A stretch of DNA of 64,000 nt, from the NCBI RefSeq assembly GCF_040096055.1, contig NZ_JBBMFK010000001.1, forward strand, positions 124,001-188,000. Direction: 5' to 3'. A program made the position numbers and the translations under genes. The notes beneath the pieces are model-generated. The model saw only the letters and a list, made by a program, of their open reading frames with translations, did not search any database and was not told the origin of the DNA. Shown here in pieces: positions 41,878 to 49,986 of this stretch. Origin of the DNA: Pseudoflavonifractor intestinihominis. GTDB taxonomy: Bacteria > Bacillota > Clostridia > Oscillospirales > Oscillospiraceae. Positions within the stretch are counted from its first letter, which is position 1, and every line of letters begins with the position of its first letter.

Positions 41878-42720
41878 ATGATATATGAGCGATTCGGACG
41901 GGAACAGATCTGTCCCGCCCTGCCGCAAGGGGCGACGGAGATCTCCCTGACTGCCTACGCCAGGGAGAAGACCGGAGCCGCGCCCTGGGGAGAGCGCTGG
42001 GGCGTGTTGATCCTGCCCGGGGGCGGCTACCGGCTGACCGCAGACAGCGAGGCCGAGCCGGTAGCCCTGGACTTCCTCCACGGCGGGGTGCAGGCCTTTG
42101 TGCTGCGTTACAGCGTGGAGCCCGACCGGTGGCCCCAGGCCCTGCTGGAGGCCGCGGCGGCGGTGGCCTTTCTCCGCCGGAACGGGGCACGGTACGGCAT
42201 CCGGCCCGACCGCATTGCGGTGTGCGGCTTTTCCGCCGGCGGCCACCTGGCGGGCTGCCTGGCCAACCTGTGGGGCGACCCGGTCATCGGGGAGAAGCTG
42301 GGCCTGACTCCCGAGGAGGTGCGGCCCGACGCGGCCATCCTCAGTTATCCGGTGATCTCGGCGGGGGAGTGGGCCCACAGGGACAGCTTCTTCCGCCTGA
42401 CCGGCCGGGAGGCGCTGCCGACTGAGCTGGAGAAGCTGTCCCTGGAGAAGAGCGTGACGCCGGGCAATCCGCCCACGTTTATTTGGACCACGGACACCGA
42501 CCGCACCGTCCCGGCGGAGAACACCCTGCTCTACGCCTGGGCCCTGCGGCGGCAGGGGGTGCCCCTGGAGCTCCACTACTACGGCCACGGCCCCCACGCC
42601 ATGGGCACCGCCACCGCCGAGTCGGGGGGCGACCCGGGCTGGCAGGACGAGCAGGCGGCCACCTGGCTGCCCCTGTGCGTCCGGTGGCTGCGCCGGGAGA
42701 CCTGGCGGAACAACGACTGA
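41878..42720 (+). CDS. Alpha/beta-hydrolase (acetyl-esterase/xylan-esterase-like)
   Basis: 280 residues, cytoplasmic. 'GVLILPGGGYRLTADSEAEP' is the oxyanion-hole strand of the hormone-sensitive-lipase/BD-FAE group. The nucleophile Ser is in 'VCGFSAGGHLAGCLA', the acid Asp in 'TDTDRTVPAEN' and the His in 'YGHGPHAMG'. Enzymes of this type deacetylate small sugars or xylo-oligosaccharides. ATG 41878 has GGAAGGAGG upstream. The next gene (SDR) starts 13 bases after its stop. Confidence 0.88.
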   Translation: MIYERFGREQICPALPQGATEISLTAYAREKTGAAPWGERWGVLILPGGGYRLTADSEAEPVALDFLHGGVQAFVLRYSVEPDRWPQALLEAAAAVAFLRRNGARYGIRPDRIAVCGFSAGGHLAGCLANLWGDPVIGEKLGLTPEEVRPDAAILSYPVISAGEWAHRDSFFRLTGREALPTELEKLSLEKSVTPGNPPTFIWTTDTDRTVPAENTLLYAWALRRQGVPLELHYYGHGPHAMGTATAESGGDPGWQDEQAATWLPLCVRWLRRETWRNND

Positions 42721-42733
42721 GAGGGAGAGAGAT

Positions 42734-43471
42734 ATGGAACAGAAGACAGCCCTGATCACCGGGGCATCCCGGGGCATCGGCGCGGCCACGGCCCGGCGGC
42801 TGGCCCGGGCGGGATACGCCGTGGCGGTGAACTATTGCCGCAGCGAGGAGAAGGCCCTGGCCCTGGTGGAGGAGCTCCGGGAGGCGGGACACACCGCCAT
42901 GGCAGTGAAGGCCGACGTGGCCGACCCGGAACAGGTACAGTTTATGGTTGACAATGTGTTGGATAAATTTTGTCAACTTGACATTCTGGTGTGCAACGCA
43001 GGCAGGAGCTGGGTGGGCCTGTTGGGGGACATGACCCCGGCGGACTGGCGGCAGCTGATGGCCGTCAACCTGGACGGCCCATTCTACTGCTGTAAAGCGG
43101 TGCTTCCTCACATGATCCACCGGAAAAAGGGGAAAATCATCACCATTTCCTCCATGTGGGGCCAGGTGGGCGCCTCCTGCGAGGCGGCCTACTCCGCCTC
43201 CAAGGCGGGGATCATCGGCCTGACCAAGGCCCTGGCCAAGGAGCTGGGCCCCTCCGGAATTGCGGTAAACTGCGTGGCGCCGGGGGTGATCGACACGGAA
43301 ATGAACCGAAATCTCACCGCCGAGGACCTGGACGCCCTGCGGGAGGAGACCCCTCTGGAGCGCATCGGAAAGGCGGAAGATGTGGCGGAAAGCGTGCTGT
43401 TTTTGGCGTCGGAGGGGGCGGATTTCATCACCGGACAGGTGCTTTGCCCCAACGGCGGCCTGGTCATCTGA
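42734..43471 (+). CDS. SDR-family NAD(P)-dependent oxidoreductase (FabG-like)
   Basis: 245 residues with the classical short-chain dehydrogenase motifs: 'ALITGASRGIGAATARRLA' (TGxxxGxG), 'LDILVCNAGRSW' (NAG), the catalytic Ser in 'TISSMWG', the YxxxK in 'AAYSASKAGI', and 'VAPGVIDTEM'. It is close to 3-oxoacyl-ACP reductase FabG, but it lies beside an esterase and a liv operon rather than fab genes, so the substrate is open. Codons 72-83 are notably AT-rich and contain repeated TTGACA/TGTCAA half-sites (see findings). ATG 42734 follows GAGGGAGAGAG. Confidence 0.9.
   Translation: MEQKTALITGASRGIGAATARRLARAGYAVAVNYCRSEEKALALVEELREAGHTAMAVKADVADPEQVQFMVDNVLDKFCQLDILVCNAGRSWVGLLGDMTPADWRQLMAVNLDGPFYCCKAVLPHMIHRKKGKIITISSMWGQVGASCEAAYSASKAGIIGLTKALAKELGPSGIAVNCVAPGVIDTEMNRNLTAEDLDALREETPLERIGKAEDVAESVLFLASEGADFITGQVLCPNGGLVI
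42947..42983. promoter_or_regulatory. Cluster of TTGACA/TGTCAA half-sites inside the SDR gene
   Basis: GTTGACAA (42947-42954) and TTGTCAAC (42970-42977) form an inverted repeat, and TGTCAACTTGACA (42971-42983) is a second perfect dyad. The same half-site flanks the liv promoter at 43570-43606. Confidence 0.4.
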
Positions 43472-43569
43472 CCGGCGGAAACGCCCCGCTGGGGGGTGAA
43501 ACGGGGCGGATTGGTACAAAGCGCCGAGAGAGGGAAGGGTGCAAAGACCTCCTGTTGTGCAAGAATGAG

Positions 43570-43606
43570 GTTGACAATTCCGGAGGCGAAGATTATAATT
43601 GTCAAC
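43570..43606 (+). promoter_or_regulatory. Consensus liv promoter embedded in a 10-bp inverted repeat
   Basis: TTGACA (43571-43576), 17-base spacer, TATAAT (43594-43599). GTTGACAATT (43570-43579) is repeated inverted as AATTGTCAAC (43597-43606), so a dimeric regulator bound here would cover both promoter boxes. Confidence 0.8.
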
Positions 43607-43628
43607 AACCTTAAAGGAGGTAAATGAA

Positions 43629-44858
43629 ATGAAGAAGTTTCGTGTTCTCTCTCTTGTAATGGCCTCCGCGCTGTGCCTCTCCATGCTCGCCGGCTGCGGA
43701 AGCGACGGCAGCACCGGCGGCGATACCACCGGCAACAACAGCCCCGCTCCCAGCGCCAGCACCGGCACTGAGACCAACGGCACCGGCGATACCACCGGCA
43801 CCATCAAGATCGGCGGCATCGGCCCCCTGACTGGCTCCGCCGCCGTGTACGGCCTTGCCACCAAGCAGGGCGCCGAGGTGGCCATTGAGGAGATCAACGC
43901 CCTGGGCGGCCTGCAGTTCTCCCTGGACTTCCAGGACGATGAGGGCGACACCGAGAAGGCTGTCAACGCCTACAACAAGCTCATCGGCGACGGCACCCAG
44001 ATCATCTACGGCTGCACCACCACCAACCCCTGCGTGGCCGTGGCCGCCGAGACCTACTCCGCCCGCTACTTCCAGCTGACCCCCTCCGCCTCCTCCACCG
44101 ACGTGACCGAGGGCAAGGACAACGTGTTCCAGGTCTGCTTCACCGACCCCAACCAGGGCAAGACCGCCGCCAACTACATCAAGGATAACAACCTGGGCAC
44201 CAAGGTGGCCGTTATCTACAACAACGGCGACGCCTACTCCACCGGCATCTACACCGCCTTCCAGTCCACCGCCGACGAGATCGGCCTGGAGGTTGTCACC
44301 GTCCAGACCTTCCCCGACGACAACAACACCGACTTCAACGTGCAGCTGACCGCCGCCAAGGACGCCGGCGCCGACCTGGTGTTCATGCCCATCTACTACA
44401 CCCCCGCTTCCCTGATCCTGTCCCAGGCCAAGAGCATGGGCTATGCGCCCACCTTCTTCGGCTGCGACGGCATGGACGGCATTCTGGACCTGGAGGGCTT
44501 TGACACCTCCCTGGCCGAGGGCCTGATGCTCATGACCCCCTTCAACGCCTGGGCCACCGATGACCGCACCGTCCAGTTCGTGGAGGAGTACGAGTCCGCC
44601 TACGGCGGCCTGCCCAACCAGTTCGCCGCTGACGGCTATGACTGCATGTACGCCATCTATGAGGCCTGCCAGGCCGCCGGCATCACCGCCGACATGAGCG
44701 CCCAGGACATCTGCGAGGCCCTGATCGCCCAGTTCACCTCCGACGACTTCAGCGTGGACGGCCTGACCGGCACCGGCATGACCTGGTCCACCAACGGCGA
44801 GGTCTCCAAGGCCCCCGTGGTGGTCAAGGTCGAGGGCGGCGTGTACGTCACCCAGTAA
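43629..44858 (+). CDS. livJ: Branched-chain amino-acid ABC transporter, substrate-binding lipoprotein
   Basis: 409 residues. Lipoprotein signal peptide with lipobox 'LSMLAGCG' (Cys about 22), a Ser/Thr/Gly-rich spacer to about 60, then a LivJ-type periplasmic-binding fold: 'KIGGIGPLTGSAAVYGLATK', 'AEVAIEEINALGG', 'QVCFTDPNQGKTAANYI' and 'DAGADLVFMPIYYTPASLIL'. It captures leucine/isoleucine/valine or a related amino acid on the outer face of the membrane. ATG 43629 follows AAAGGAGGT by eight bases. First gene of the liv operon; a hairpin separates it from the permeases. Confidence 0.95.
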   Translation: MKKFRVLSLVMASALCLSMLAGCGSDGSTGGDTTGNNSPAPSASTGTETNGTGDTTGTIKIGGIGPLTGSAAVYGLATKQGAEVAIEEINALGGLQFSLDFQDDEGDTEKAVNAYNKLIGDGTQIIYGCTTTNPCVAVAAETYSARYFQLTPSASSTDVTEGKDNVFQVCFTDPNQGKTAANYIKDNNLGTKVAVIYNNGDAYSTGIYTAFQSTADEIGLEVVTVQTFPDDNNTDFNVQLTAAKDAGADLVFMPIYYTPASLILSQAKSMGYAPTFFGCDGMDGILDLEGFDTSLAEGLMLMTPFNAWATDDRTVQFVEEYESAYGGLPNQFAADGYDCMYAIYEACQAAGITADMSAQDICEALIAQFTSDDFSVDGLTGTGMTWSTNGEVSKAPVVVKVEGGVYVTQ

Positions 44859-44888
44859 GTTGATCCAGCTCCGCTGACATAGGGATTG

Positions 44889-44925
44889 AAAGCGGGTTGC
44901 CGGCGCACCCGGCAGCCCGCTTTTC
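44889..44925 (+). terminator. Attenuating hairpin between livJ and livH
   Basis: AAGCGGG-T-TGCCGG pairs with CCGGCA-GCCCGCTT and is followed by TTTT. Such partial terminators let the binding protein be made in excess over the permeases. Confidence 0.75.
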
Positions 44926-45027
44926 CCCGTATTATCCGTTTGTATGGCGGACACATCCGCAGCCCGGCGGGCCGCTGATGTTTCTGCCATACACAGTGCC
45001 TGAAATACACAGAGAGAGGTGAATGGC

Positions 45028-45900
45028 TTGAGTTTCCTCAATAATCTCATCACCGGCATCAGCCTGGGCAGCGTCTACGCCATCATCGCCCTGGGCTACA
45101 CCATGGTATACGGCATCGCCAAGATGCTGAACTTTGCCCACGGCGACGTCATCATGGTGGGCGCCTACATGATTTTCTTCGCCACCGGCAGCTTCGGGCT
45201 CAACCCCATCGTGGGCATCCTGCTGGCCGTGGTGGTGTGTACCGTCCTGGGCGTGGTCATCGAAGGCCTGGCCTACAAGCCCCTGCGCCAGGCGTCCTCC
45301 CTGGCGGTGCTCATCACCGCCATCGGCGTCAGCTACTTTTTGCAGAACGCCGCCCTGCTGCTGTGGGGCGCCGACCCCAAGGTGTTTACCTCCGTCATTC
45401 CCGAGGGCTCCCTGCCCATTGAAGGGGTGAACATCACCTACGTGTCCCTGGTCACCGTGCTGGTGTGTATCGTCATCATGCTGGCCCTCACCTGGTTCAC
45501 CAGCAAGACCAAGATGGGCAAGGCCATGCGGGCCTGCTCGGAGAACAAGGACGCGGCCCGGCTCATGGGCATCGACGTCAACCGCACCATCTCCATGACC
45601 TTTGCCATCGGCTCCGCCCTGGCGGCCATCGCCAGCGCCCTGCTCTTCTCCAGCTACAAGAACCTGATCCCCACCAGCGGCTCCCTGCCCGGCATCAAGG
45701 CCTTTACCGCCGCCGTGTTCGGCGGCATCGGCTCCATCCCCGGCGCCATGCTGGGCGGTATCCTGCTGGGCATCATCGAGACCTTTGCCAAGGTGATCAA
45801 CACCAACATCTCCGACGCGGTGGTCTTCGCCGTGCTCATCATCGTGCTGCTGGTCAAGCCTGCGGGCCTGCTGGGCAAGACCATCCGCGAGAAAGTGTGA
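45028..45900 (+). CDS. livH: Branched-chain amino-acid ABC transporter permease LivH
   Basis: 290 residues, about eight helices. 'GISLGSVYAIIALGYTMVYG', 'INFAHGD'-type 'LNFAHGDVIMVGAYM' and the EAA-like loop 'MRACSENKDAARLMGIDVNR' mark LivH. I place the start at TTG 45028, about eight bases after GAGAGGT; a GTG at 45019 in frame touches the Shine-Dalgarno and is less likely. It forms the membrane channel with LivM. Confidence 0.94.
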   Translation: MSFLNNLITGISLGSVYAIIALGYTMVYGIAKMLNFAHGDVIMVGAYMIFFATGSFGLNPIVGILLAVVVCTVLGVVIEGLAYKPLRQASSLAVLITAIGVSYFLQNAALLLWGADPKVFTSVIPEGSLPIEGVNITYVSLVTVLVCIVIMLALTWFTSKTKMGKAMRACSENKDAARLMGIDVNRTISMTFAIGSALAAIASALLFSSYKNLIPTSGSLPGIKAFTAAVFGGIGSIPGAMLGGILLGIIETFAKVINTNISDAVVFAVLIIVLLVKPAGLLGKTIREKV

Positions 45901-45910
45901 GGTGGCCGAT

Positions 45911-46996
45911 ATGAAAAAGCTCTCTACCGGCCGCAAGCGGCTGGTCAACAACTCCATCACCTACGCCATCGTCATCGTCGCCTTCATCATCCTCCAGGCC
46001 TGCAACGCCGGCGGCCTGCTGTCCCCCTCCATCCAGGGCCAGCTGGTGCCCATCTGCGCCTATGTGGTCATGGCCATCGCCCTGAACCTGGTGGTGGGCA
46101 TCTCCGGCGAGCTGAGCCTGGGCCACGCCGGCTTCATGAGCGTGGGCGCCTTCTCCGGCGTGGTGGCCGCCATGTCCCTCCAGAACGTCATCCCCAACGA
46201 CGGCCTCCGCCTGGCCATCGCCATGGTGGTGGGCGCGGCGCTGGCCGGCGTGGCCGGCGTCATCGTGGGCGTGCCCGTGCTTCGCCTGCGGGGCGACTAC
46301 CTGGCCATCGTCACCCTGGCCTTCGGCGAGATCATCCGCAACATCTTCAATGTGCTCTATGTGGGCGTGGATGAAAAGGGCCTCCACTTCTCCCTGCAGA
46401 ACGAGATGGCCCTCAACCTGAGCGAGAGCGGCAAGTCCATCCTGAAGGGGCCCATGGGCTTTACCAGCAACGCCAAGCTGGCCAGCTTCACCGCCGGCTT
46501 CATCCTGATCCTCATCACCCTGACCATCACCCTCAACCTGGTGAACAGCCGCTCCGGCCGGGCCATCATGGCCCTGCGGGACAACCGCATCGCCGCCGAG
46601 AGCGTGGGCATCGGCGCCACCAAGTACAAGCTCATGGCCTTTGTCACCTCCGCCGTGATGGCGGGCGCCGCCGGCGTGCTCTACGCCATGAACTACTCCT
46701 CCATGGCCCCCAAGAAATTCGACTTCAACACCTCCATCCTCATCCTGGTCTTCGTGGTGCTGGGCGGCATCGGCAACATCCGCGGCTCCATCATCGCCGC
46801 GGCCTTCCTCACCGTGCTGCCCGAGCTGCTGCGCAGCTTCAACCTGGATCAGTACCGGATGCTGGTGTATGCCATCGTCCTGATCCTGGTCATGATCGCC
46901 ACCAACAACCCGGCCATCCGGGGCTTCTTCGCCCAGCTGAAGAGCCGCATCACCAAGGCCGACCTGGAAGAGCAGAAGGGAGGCGCGGCACAGTGA
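45911..46996 (+). CDS. livM: Branched-chain amino-acid ABC transporter permease LivM
   Basis: 361 residues, eight to ten helices. 'YVVMAIALNLVVGISGELSL' and 'GHAGFMSVGAFSG' are the LivM N-terminal signature, and 'MALRDNRIAAESVGIGATKYK' is the coupling loop that contacts the ATPases. ATG 45911 lies six bases after GAGGTGG, just past the livH stop; a GTG three codons earlier is an alternative. The last bases overlap livG. Confidence 0.94.
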   Translation: MKKLSTGRKRLVNNSITYAIVIVAFIILQACNAGGLLSPSIQGQLVPICAYVVMAIALNLVVGISGELSLGHAGFMSVGAFSGVVAAMSLQNVIPNDGLRLAIAMVVGAALAGVAGVIVGVPVLRLRGDYLAIVTLAFGEIIRNIFNVLYVGVDEKGLHFSLQNEMALNLSESGKSILKGPMGFTSNAKLASFTAGFILILITLTITLNLVNSRSGRAIMALRDNRIAAESVGIGATKYKLMAFVTSAVMAGAAGVLYAMNYSSMAPKKFDFNTSILILVFVVLGGIGNIRGSIIAAAFLTVLPELLRSFNLDQYRMLVYAIVLILVMIATNNPAIRGFFAQLKSRITKADLEEQKGGAAQ

Positions 46997-47844
46997 GCAG
47001 ACCACCTCGTCCCGAGACCAAGCTGGTCCCCGTGCCCAGCAAGAACATGATCCCCGAGCGGGACATCGACAAGGACCCCATTCTGGAGGCACAGCACCTG
47101 GGCATCGACTTCGGCGGCCTGACCGCCGTGGACGACTTCAATATGGCCATCGGCCGCACTGAGATCGCCGGCCTCATCGGCCCCAACGGCGCGGGCAAGA
47201 CCACGGTCTTCAACCTGCTGACCAAGGTGTACCAGCCCACCCGGGGCACCGTGCTGCTGGACGGCGTGGACACCCACAACATGAACACCGTCCAGGTCAA
47301 CCGGGCGGGCATCGCCCGTACCTTCCAGAACATCCGCCTGTTCTCCAACCTGAGCGTGGAGGACAACGTGAAGATCGGCCTGCACAACCAGGTGGGCTGC
47401 GGCATGTGGCAGAGTATTTTCCGCCTGCCCGGCTACTGGAAGAGCGAGAAGCTGGCCCACGACCGGGCCATGGAGCTGCTGAGCATCTTCGACATGCAGG
47501 ACCTGGCCGGCGCCAAGGCCGGCTCCCTGCCCTACGGCGCCCAGCGCCGGCTGGAGATCGTCCGCGCCCTGGCCACCAACCCGTCCCTGCTGCTGCTGGA
47601 CGAGCCCGCCGCCGGCATGAACCCCTCCGAGACCTCCGAGCTGATGGACAACATCGTCAAGATCCGGGACACCTTCCAGATCGCCATCCTGCTCATCGAG
47701 CACGACATGAACCTGGTCATGGGCATCTGCGAGGGCATCTGCGTGCTCAACTTCGGCCAGGTCATCGCAAAGGGCACCCCCCAGGAGATCCAGAACAACC
47801 CGGAGGTCATCAAGGCCTACCTGGGCACCGGAAGGAGTGAGTGA
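46993..47844 (+). CDS. livG: Branched-chain amino-acid ABC transporter ATP-binding protein LivG
   Basis: 283 residues. A 30-residue polar N-terminal extension precedes the ATPase core. Walker A 'GLIGPNGAGKTTVFNLL', the LivG-type 'GIARTFQNIRLFSNLSVEDN', a signature motif reading 'GSLPYGAQRRLEI' (S-x-P-Y-G-A-Q, the usual LivG variant), Walker B 'LLLLDEPAAGMNPSE' and the switch His 'IEHDMNLVM'. GTG 46993 overlaps the livM stop. Confidence 0.95.
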   Translation: MSRPPRPETKLVPVPSKNMIPERDIDKDPILEAQHLGIDFGGLTAVDDFNMAIGRTEIAGLIGPNGAGKTTVFNLLTKVYQPTRGTVLLDGVDTHNMNTVQVNRAGIARTFQNIRLFSNLSVEDNVKIGLHNQVGCGMWQSIFRLPGYWKSEKLAHDRAMELLSIFDMQDLAGAKAGSLPYGAQRRLEIVRALATNPSLLLLDEPAAGMNPSETSELMDNIVKIRDTFQIAILLIEHDMNLVMGICEGICVLNFGQVIAKGTPQEIQNNPEVIKAYLGTGRSE

Positions 47845-47848
47845 CGCC

Positions 47849-48556
47849 GTGTCCATGCTGAACGTAGAGAACATCAATGTGTATTACGGCGCCATCCACG
47901 CCGTCAAGGGGGTCTCCTTCACCGTGGAGGAGGGGGAGATCATCACCCTCATCGGCGCCAACGGCGCCGGCAAGTCCACCATCCTGAAGACCGTGTCCGG
48001 CCTGCTCCACAGCCACACCGGCTCCATCACCTTCCAGGGGGAGAACATCGGCGGCATCCCCGCCCACAAGCTCATCCCCAAGGGCCTGGCCCAGGTGCCC
48101 GAGGGCCGGGCGGTGTTCCTCCAAATGAGCGTGGAGGAGAACCTGCAGATGGGCGGCTATACCCGCCCCGCCGCCGAGATCCCAGCCAGCCTGGAGCGGG
48201 TGTACGCCCAGTTCCCCCGGCTGAAGGAGCGGCGCAAGCAGGTGGCCGGCACCCTGTCCGGCGGCGAGCAGCAGATGCTGGCCATGGGCCGCGCCCTCAT
48301 GTCCAAGCCCAAGCTGCTGATGCTGGACGAGCCCTCCATGGGCCTGGCCCCCATCCTGGTGGAGCAGATCTTTGACATCATCAAGCGGCTGCACCAGGCG
48401 GGCACCACCATCCTGCTGGTGGAGCAGAACGCCCAGATGGCCCTGTCCGTGGCCGACCGGGGCTACGTGCTGGAGACCGGCCGCGTGGTGTCCACCGGCA
48501 CCGGCGCCGCCCTGCTCCAGGATGAGAGCGTCAAGAAGGCCTATCTGGGCGGCTGA
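47849..48556 (+). CDS. livF: Branched-chain amino-acid ABC transporter ATP-binding protein LivF
   Basis: About 235 residues. 'MLNVENINVYYGAIHAVKGV', Walker A 'IGANGAGKSTILKTVSG', 'VPEGRAVFLQMSVEENLQMG', signature 'LSGGEQQMLAMGRAL', Walker B 'KLLMLDEPSMGLAP' and 'VEQNAQMAL' are all intact. The start is uncertain: GTG 47849 is about 11 bases after AAGGAG; GTG 47837 overlaps that Shine-Dalgarno and ATG 47855 is farther off. Last gene of the operon; terminator downstream. Confidence 0.95.
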   Translation: MSMLNVENINVYYGAIHAVKGVSFTVEEGEIITLIGANGAGKSTILKTVSGLLHSHTGSITFQGENIGGIPAHKLIPKGLAQVPEGRAVFLQMSVEENLQMGGYTRPAAEIPASLERVYAQFPRLKERRKQVAGTLSGGEQQMLAMGRALMSKPKLLMLDEPSMGLAPILVEQIFDIIKRLHQAGTTILLVEQNAQMALSVADRGYVLETGRVVSTGTGAALLQDESVKKAYLGG

Positions 48557-48590
48557 GAATGTCATGGGCCCCAATAGGAATTAAAAAAAT

Positions 48591-48632
48591 AGCGCGCCCC
48601 TGTCCCGTTTCGGGACAGGGGCGCGCTGTTTT
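48591..48632. terminator. Terminator at the end of the liv operon
   Basis: AGCGCGCCCCTGTCCC (48591-48606) pairs with GGGACAGGGGCGCGCT (48612-48627), followed by GTTTTGCGTTTTTTT and preceded by an A run. Usable in both directions. Confidence 0.93.
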
Positions 48633-48650
48633 GCGTTTTTTTCCGGTATC

Positions 48651-49229
48651 TCAGGGGATAACATATCGATGGGGGCTGGTGGTATAGCCATTTCCATACT
48701 CCACGGTCATATAGAGGGTGTCCTGGCTGTTCTCCAGCTTTACATAGCATACGCCGTTTTCAAAACGGTCCGTGATGTCGATGCTCTGGCCGCACCAGTA
48801 GACCCAGACCGAACCGTTCTCCTGGTATTCCACATCTGGCATGGACAACTCTTCCAGGATCTCCTCCTCCGTGAGGGGACGCTCGCTCCCGTCGGGATTG
48901 AAGGCCACGCCGCCGCCGGACTGTTCCTGGATCTCGCCGTTCTCGTCGGGGTACTCCAGGCGGTAGCTGCCGTCGTCAGCAATCTGGATGGTGGCTGTCG
49001 TCTGGTCGCCGTGGATCCAGAGCTGGACCGTGCGCTGGATGCCGCCTACATCGGCGGTATAGGTGGCTGTGGCAGTGCCAACCAGCAGAATACAGGCGGC
49101 AGCCAGAACCACCGCTGTTTTCAATTGATGGCGCCTTACAGTATGTTTCATGGTTTCAACCTCCAAAGAAAATTCCCGAGAGGCATGAAGGGCGGAAAAA
49201 GCCTGCTTATACTTCTCACGATTCGTCAT
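48651..49229 (-). CDS. Membrane-anchored anti-sigma factor-like protein
   Basis: 192 residues. A short cytoplasmic helix ('NREKYKQAFSALHASREFSL', typical of the sigma-binding end of DUF4179-like anti-sigmas), one transmembrane helix (about 38-58) and an extracytoplasmic beta-rich domain with 'DVEYQENGSVWVYWCGQSID'. It is encoded directly after an ECF sigma gene, overlapping by 14 bases. It should hold the sigma factor at the membrane until a surface signal releases it. ATG 49227-49229. Confidence 0.82.
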   Translation of the reverse strand: MTNREKYKQAFSALHASREFSLEVETMKHTVRRHQLKTAVVLAAACILLVGTATATYTADVGGIQRTVQLWIHGDQTTATIQIADDGSYRLEYPDENGEIQEQSGGGVAFNPDGSERPLTEEEILEELSMPDVEYQENGSVWVYWCGQSIDITDRFENGVCYVKLENSQDTLYMTVEYGNGYTTSPHRYVIP

Positions 49230-49701
49230 CTTCCCATGCCTCCTTCAATATGCCGCGTAGGGATGCTCTCCCGCGCGACAGCCTGGTTTTCACGTTCCCT
49301 GGCGTAATGTGCAGAATATCCGCGATTTCTCCTACTGTATAATCCTCATAGTAAAACAGATGGATTACAATGCGGTACTTCTCCGGCAGAGCCATCACCG
49401 CCTCAAACAGCCCCGAGGACTCTTCCGAAACAAAGACCAGGGTTTCCATATAGTCCTCCAGCGGCAGCGCTTTCCGCCGGAAAAAGGTACGGGTCTTGTT
49501 TTTCGCCTTGTTGATCGCCACCCGGAGAAGCCACGCGCGCACATGCTGCTCCGTCTCAAATTCTTTTTTCTGGGTCCAGTACTGGAGAAGGGTGTCCTGG
49601 ACCACATCCTCGGCATCCTGGGGACTTTTGCAGACGCTGAACGCTGCGGCATAGAGACGATTTTGGTAGTCTTTTACTACCGCTTCGAGGGATGGCTTCA
49701 T
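49216..49701 (-). CDS. ECF-type RNA polymerase sigma factor
   Basis: 161 residues. Sigma region 2 ('YAAAFSVCKSPQDAEDVVQD', 'VRAWLLRVAINKAKN') and region 4 ('LPEKYRIVIHLFYYEDYTVG', 'EIADILHITPGNVKTRLSRG') only, the ECF minimum. The stop codon lies inside the anti-sigma gene, giving translational coupling. ATG 49699-49701 is preceded by AAGGAGC at good spacing; an upstream in-frame start lacks one. The upstream TGTAACC element suggests it transcribes its own gene. Confidence 0.94.
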   Translation of the reverse strand: MKPSLEAVVKDYQNRLYAAAFSVCKSPQDAEDVVQDTLLQYWTQKKEFETEQHVRAWLLRVAINKAKNKTRTFFRRKALPLEDYMETLVFVSEESSGLFEAVMALPEKYRIVIHLFYYEDYTVGEIADILHITPGNVKTRLSRGRASLRGILKEAWEDDES

Positions 49702-49739
49702 AGGCGTGCTCCTTACATGGATTGAAAGGCCTTTCACTG

Positions 49740-49771
49740 ATTATACAGTTGAGGGGGTGGGAAAGGTTACA
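49740..49771 (-). promoter_or_regulatory. Putative autoregulated ECF promoter
   Basis: Minus strand: TGTAACC (49771-49765), a common ECF -35, then 16 bases to CTGTAT. A sigma-A-like TATAAT (49745-49740) overlaps the same place. The remaining 49772-49939 carries no gene I can support. Confidence 0.45.
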
Positions 49772-49939
49772 AAAGAGCGGGAAAAAATTTCTGCGCCGGA
49801 GGACAGAAAGCCATTCTCTCCCACACTCTCCAATGGACTGTCTGAAGATACCAATGCTCCGGCTGGCGGAGTTTTATCACAAGGCGCGGGACGATATTCT
49901 GGTCCTGACCAACGTGCGGAAGCCCCATCCAAGGGCATA

Positions 49940-49977
49940 AAAAATGTCCGGTGCACCGTGAGGTGCGCCGGACATTT
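49940..49977. terminator. Terminator after cinA
   Basis: AAAATGTCCGGTGCACC and GGTGCGCCGGACATTTT pair over a GTGA loop with one G:T/A:C irregularity; flanked by A and T runs. Confidence 0.88.
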
Positions 49978-49986
49978 TGTCCTGCA

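Noticed and set aside
43472..43569. Riboswitch or T-box upstream of livJ
   Set aside because: No T-box sequence or known aptamer core is visible; control is better explained by the inverted repeat over the promoter.
49722..49940. Small plus-strand frame with the segment 'LRLAEFYHKARDDILVL'
   Set aside because: It has a protein-like stretch but no ribosome-binding site, starts inside the ECF promoter region and runs into a terminator. It may be a decayed fragment, but I cannot support a gene.
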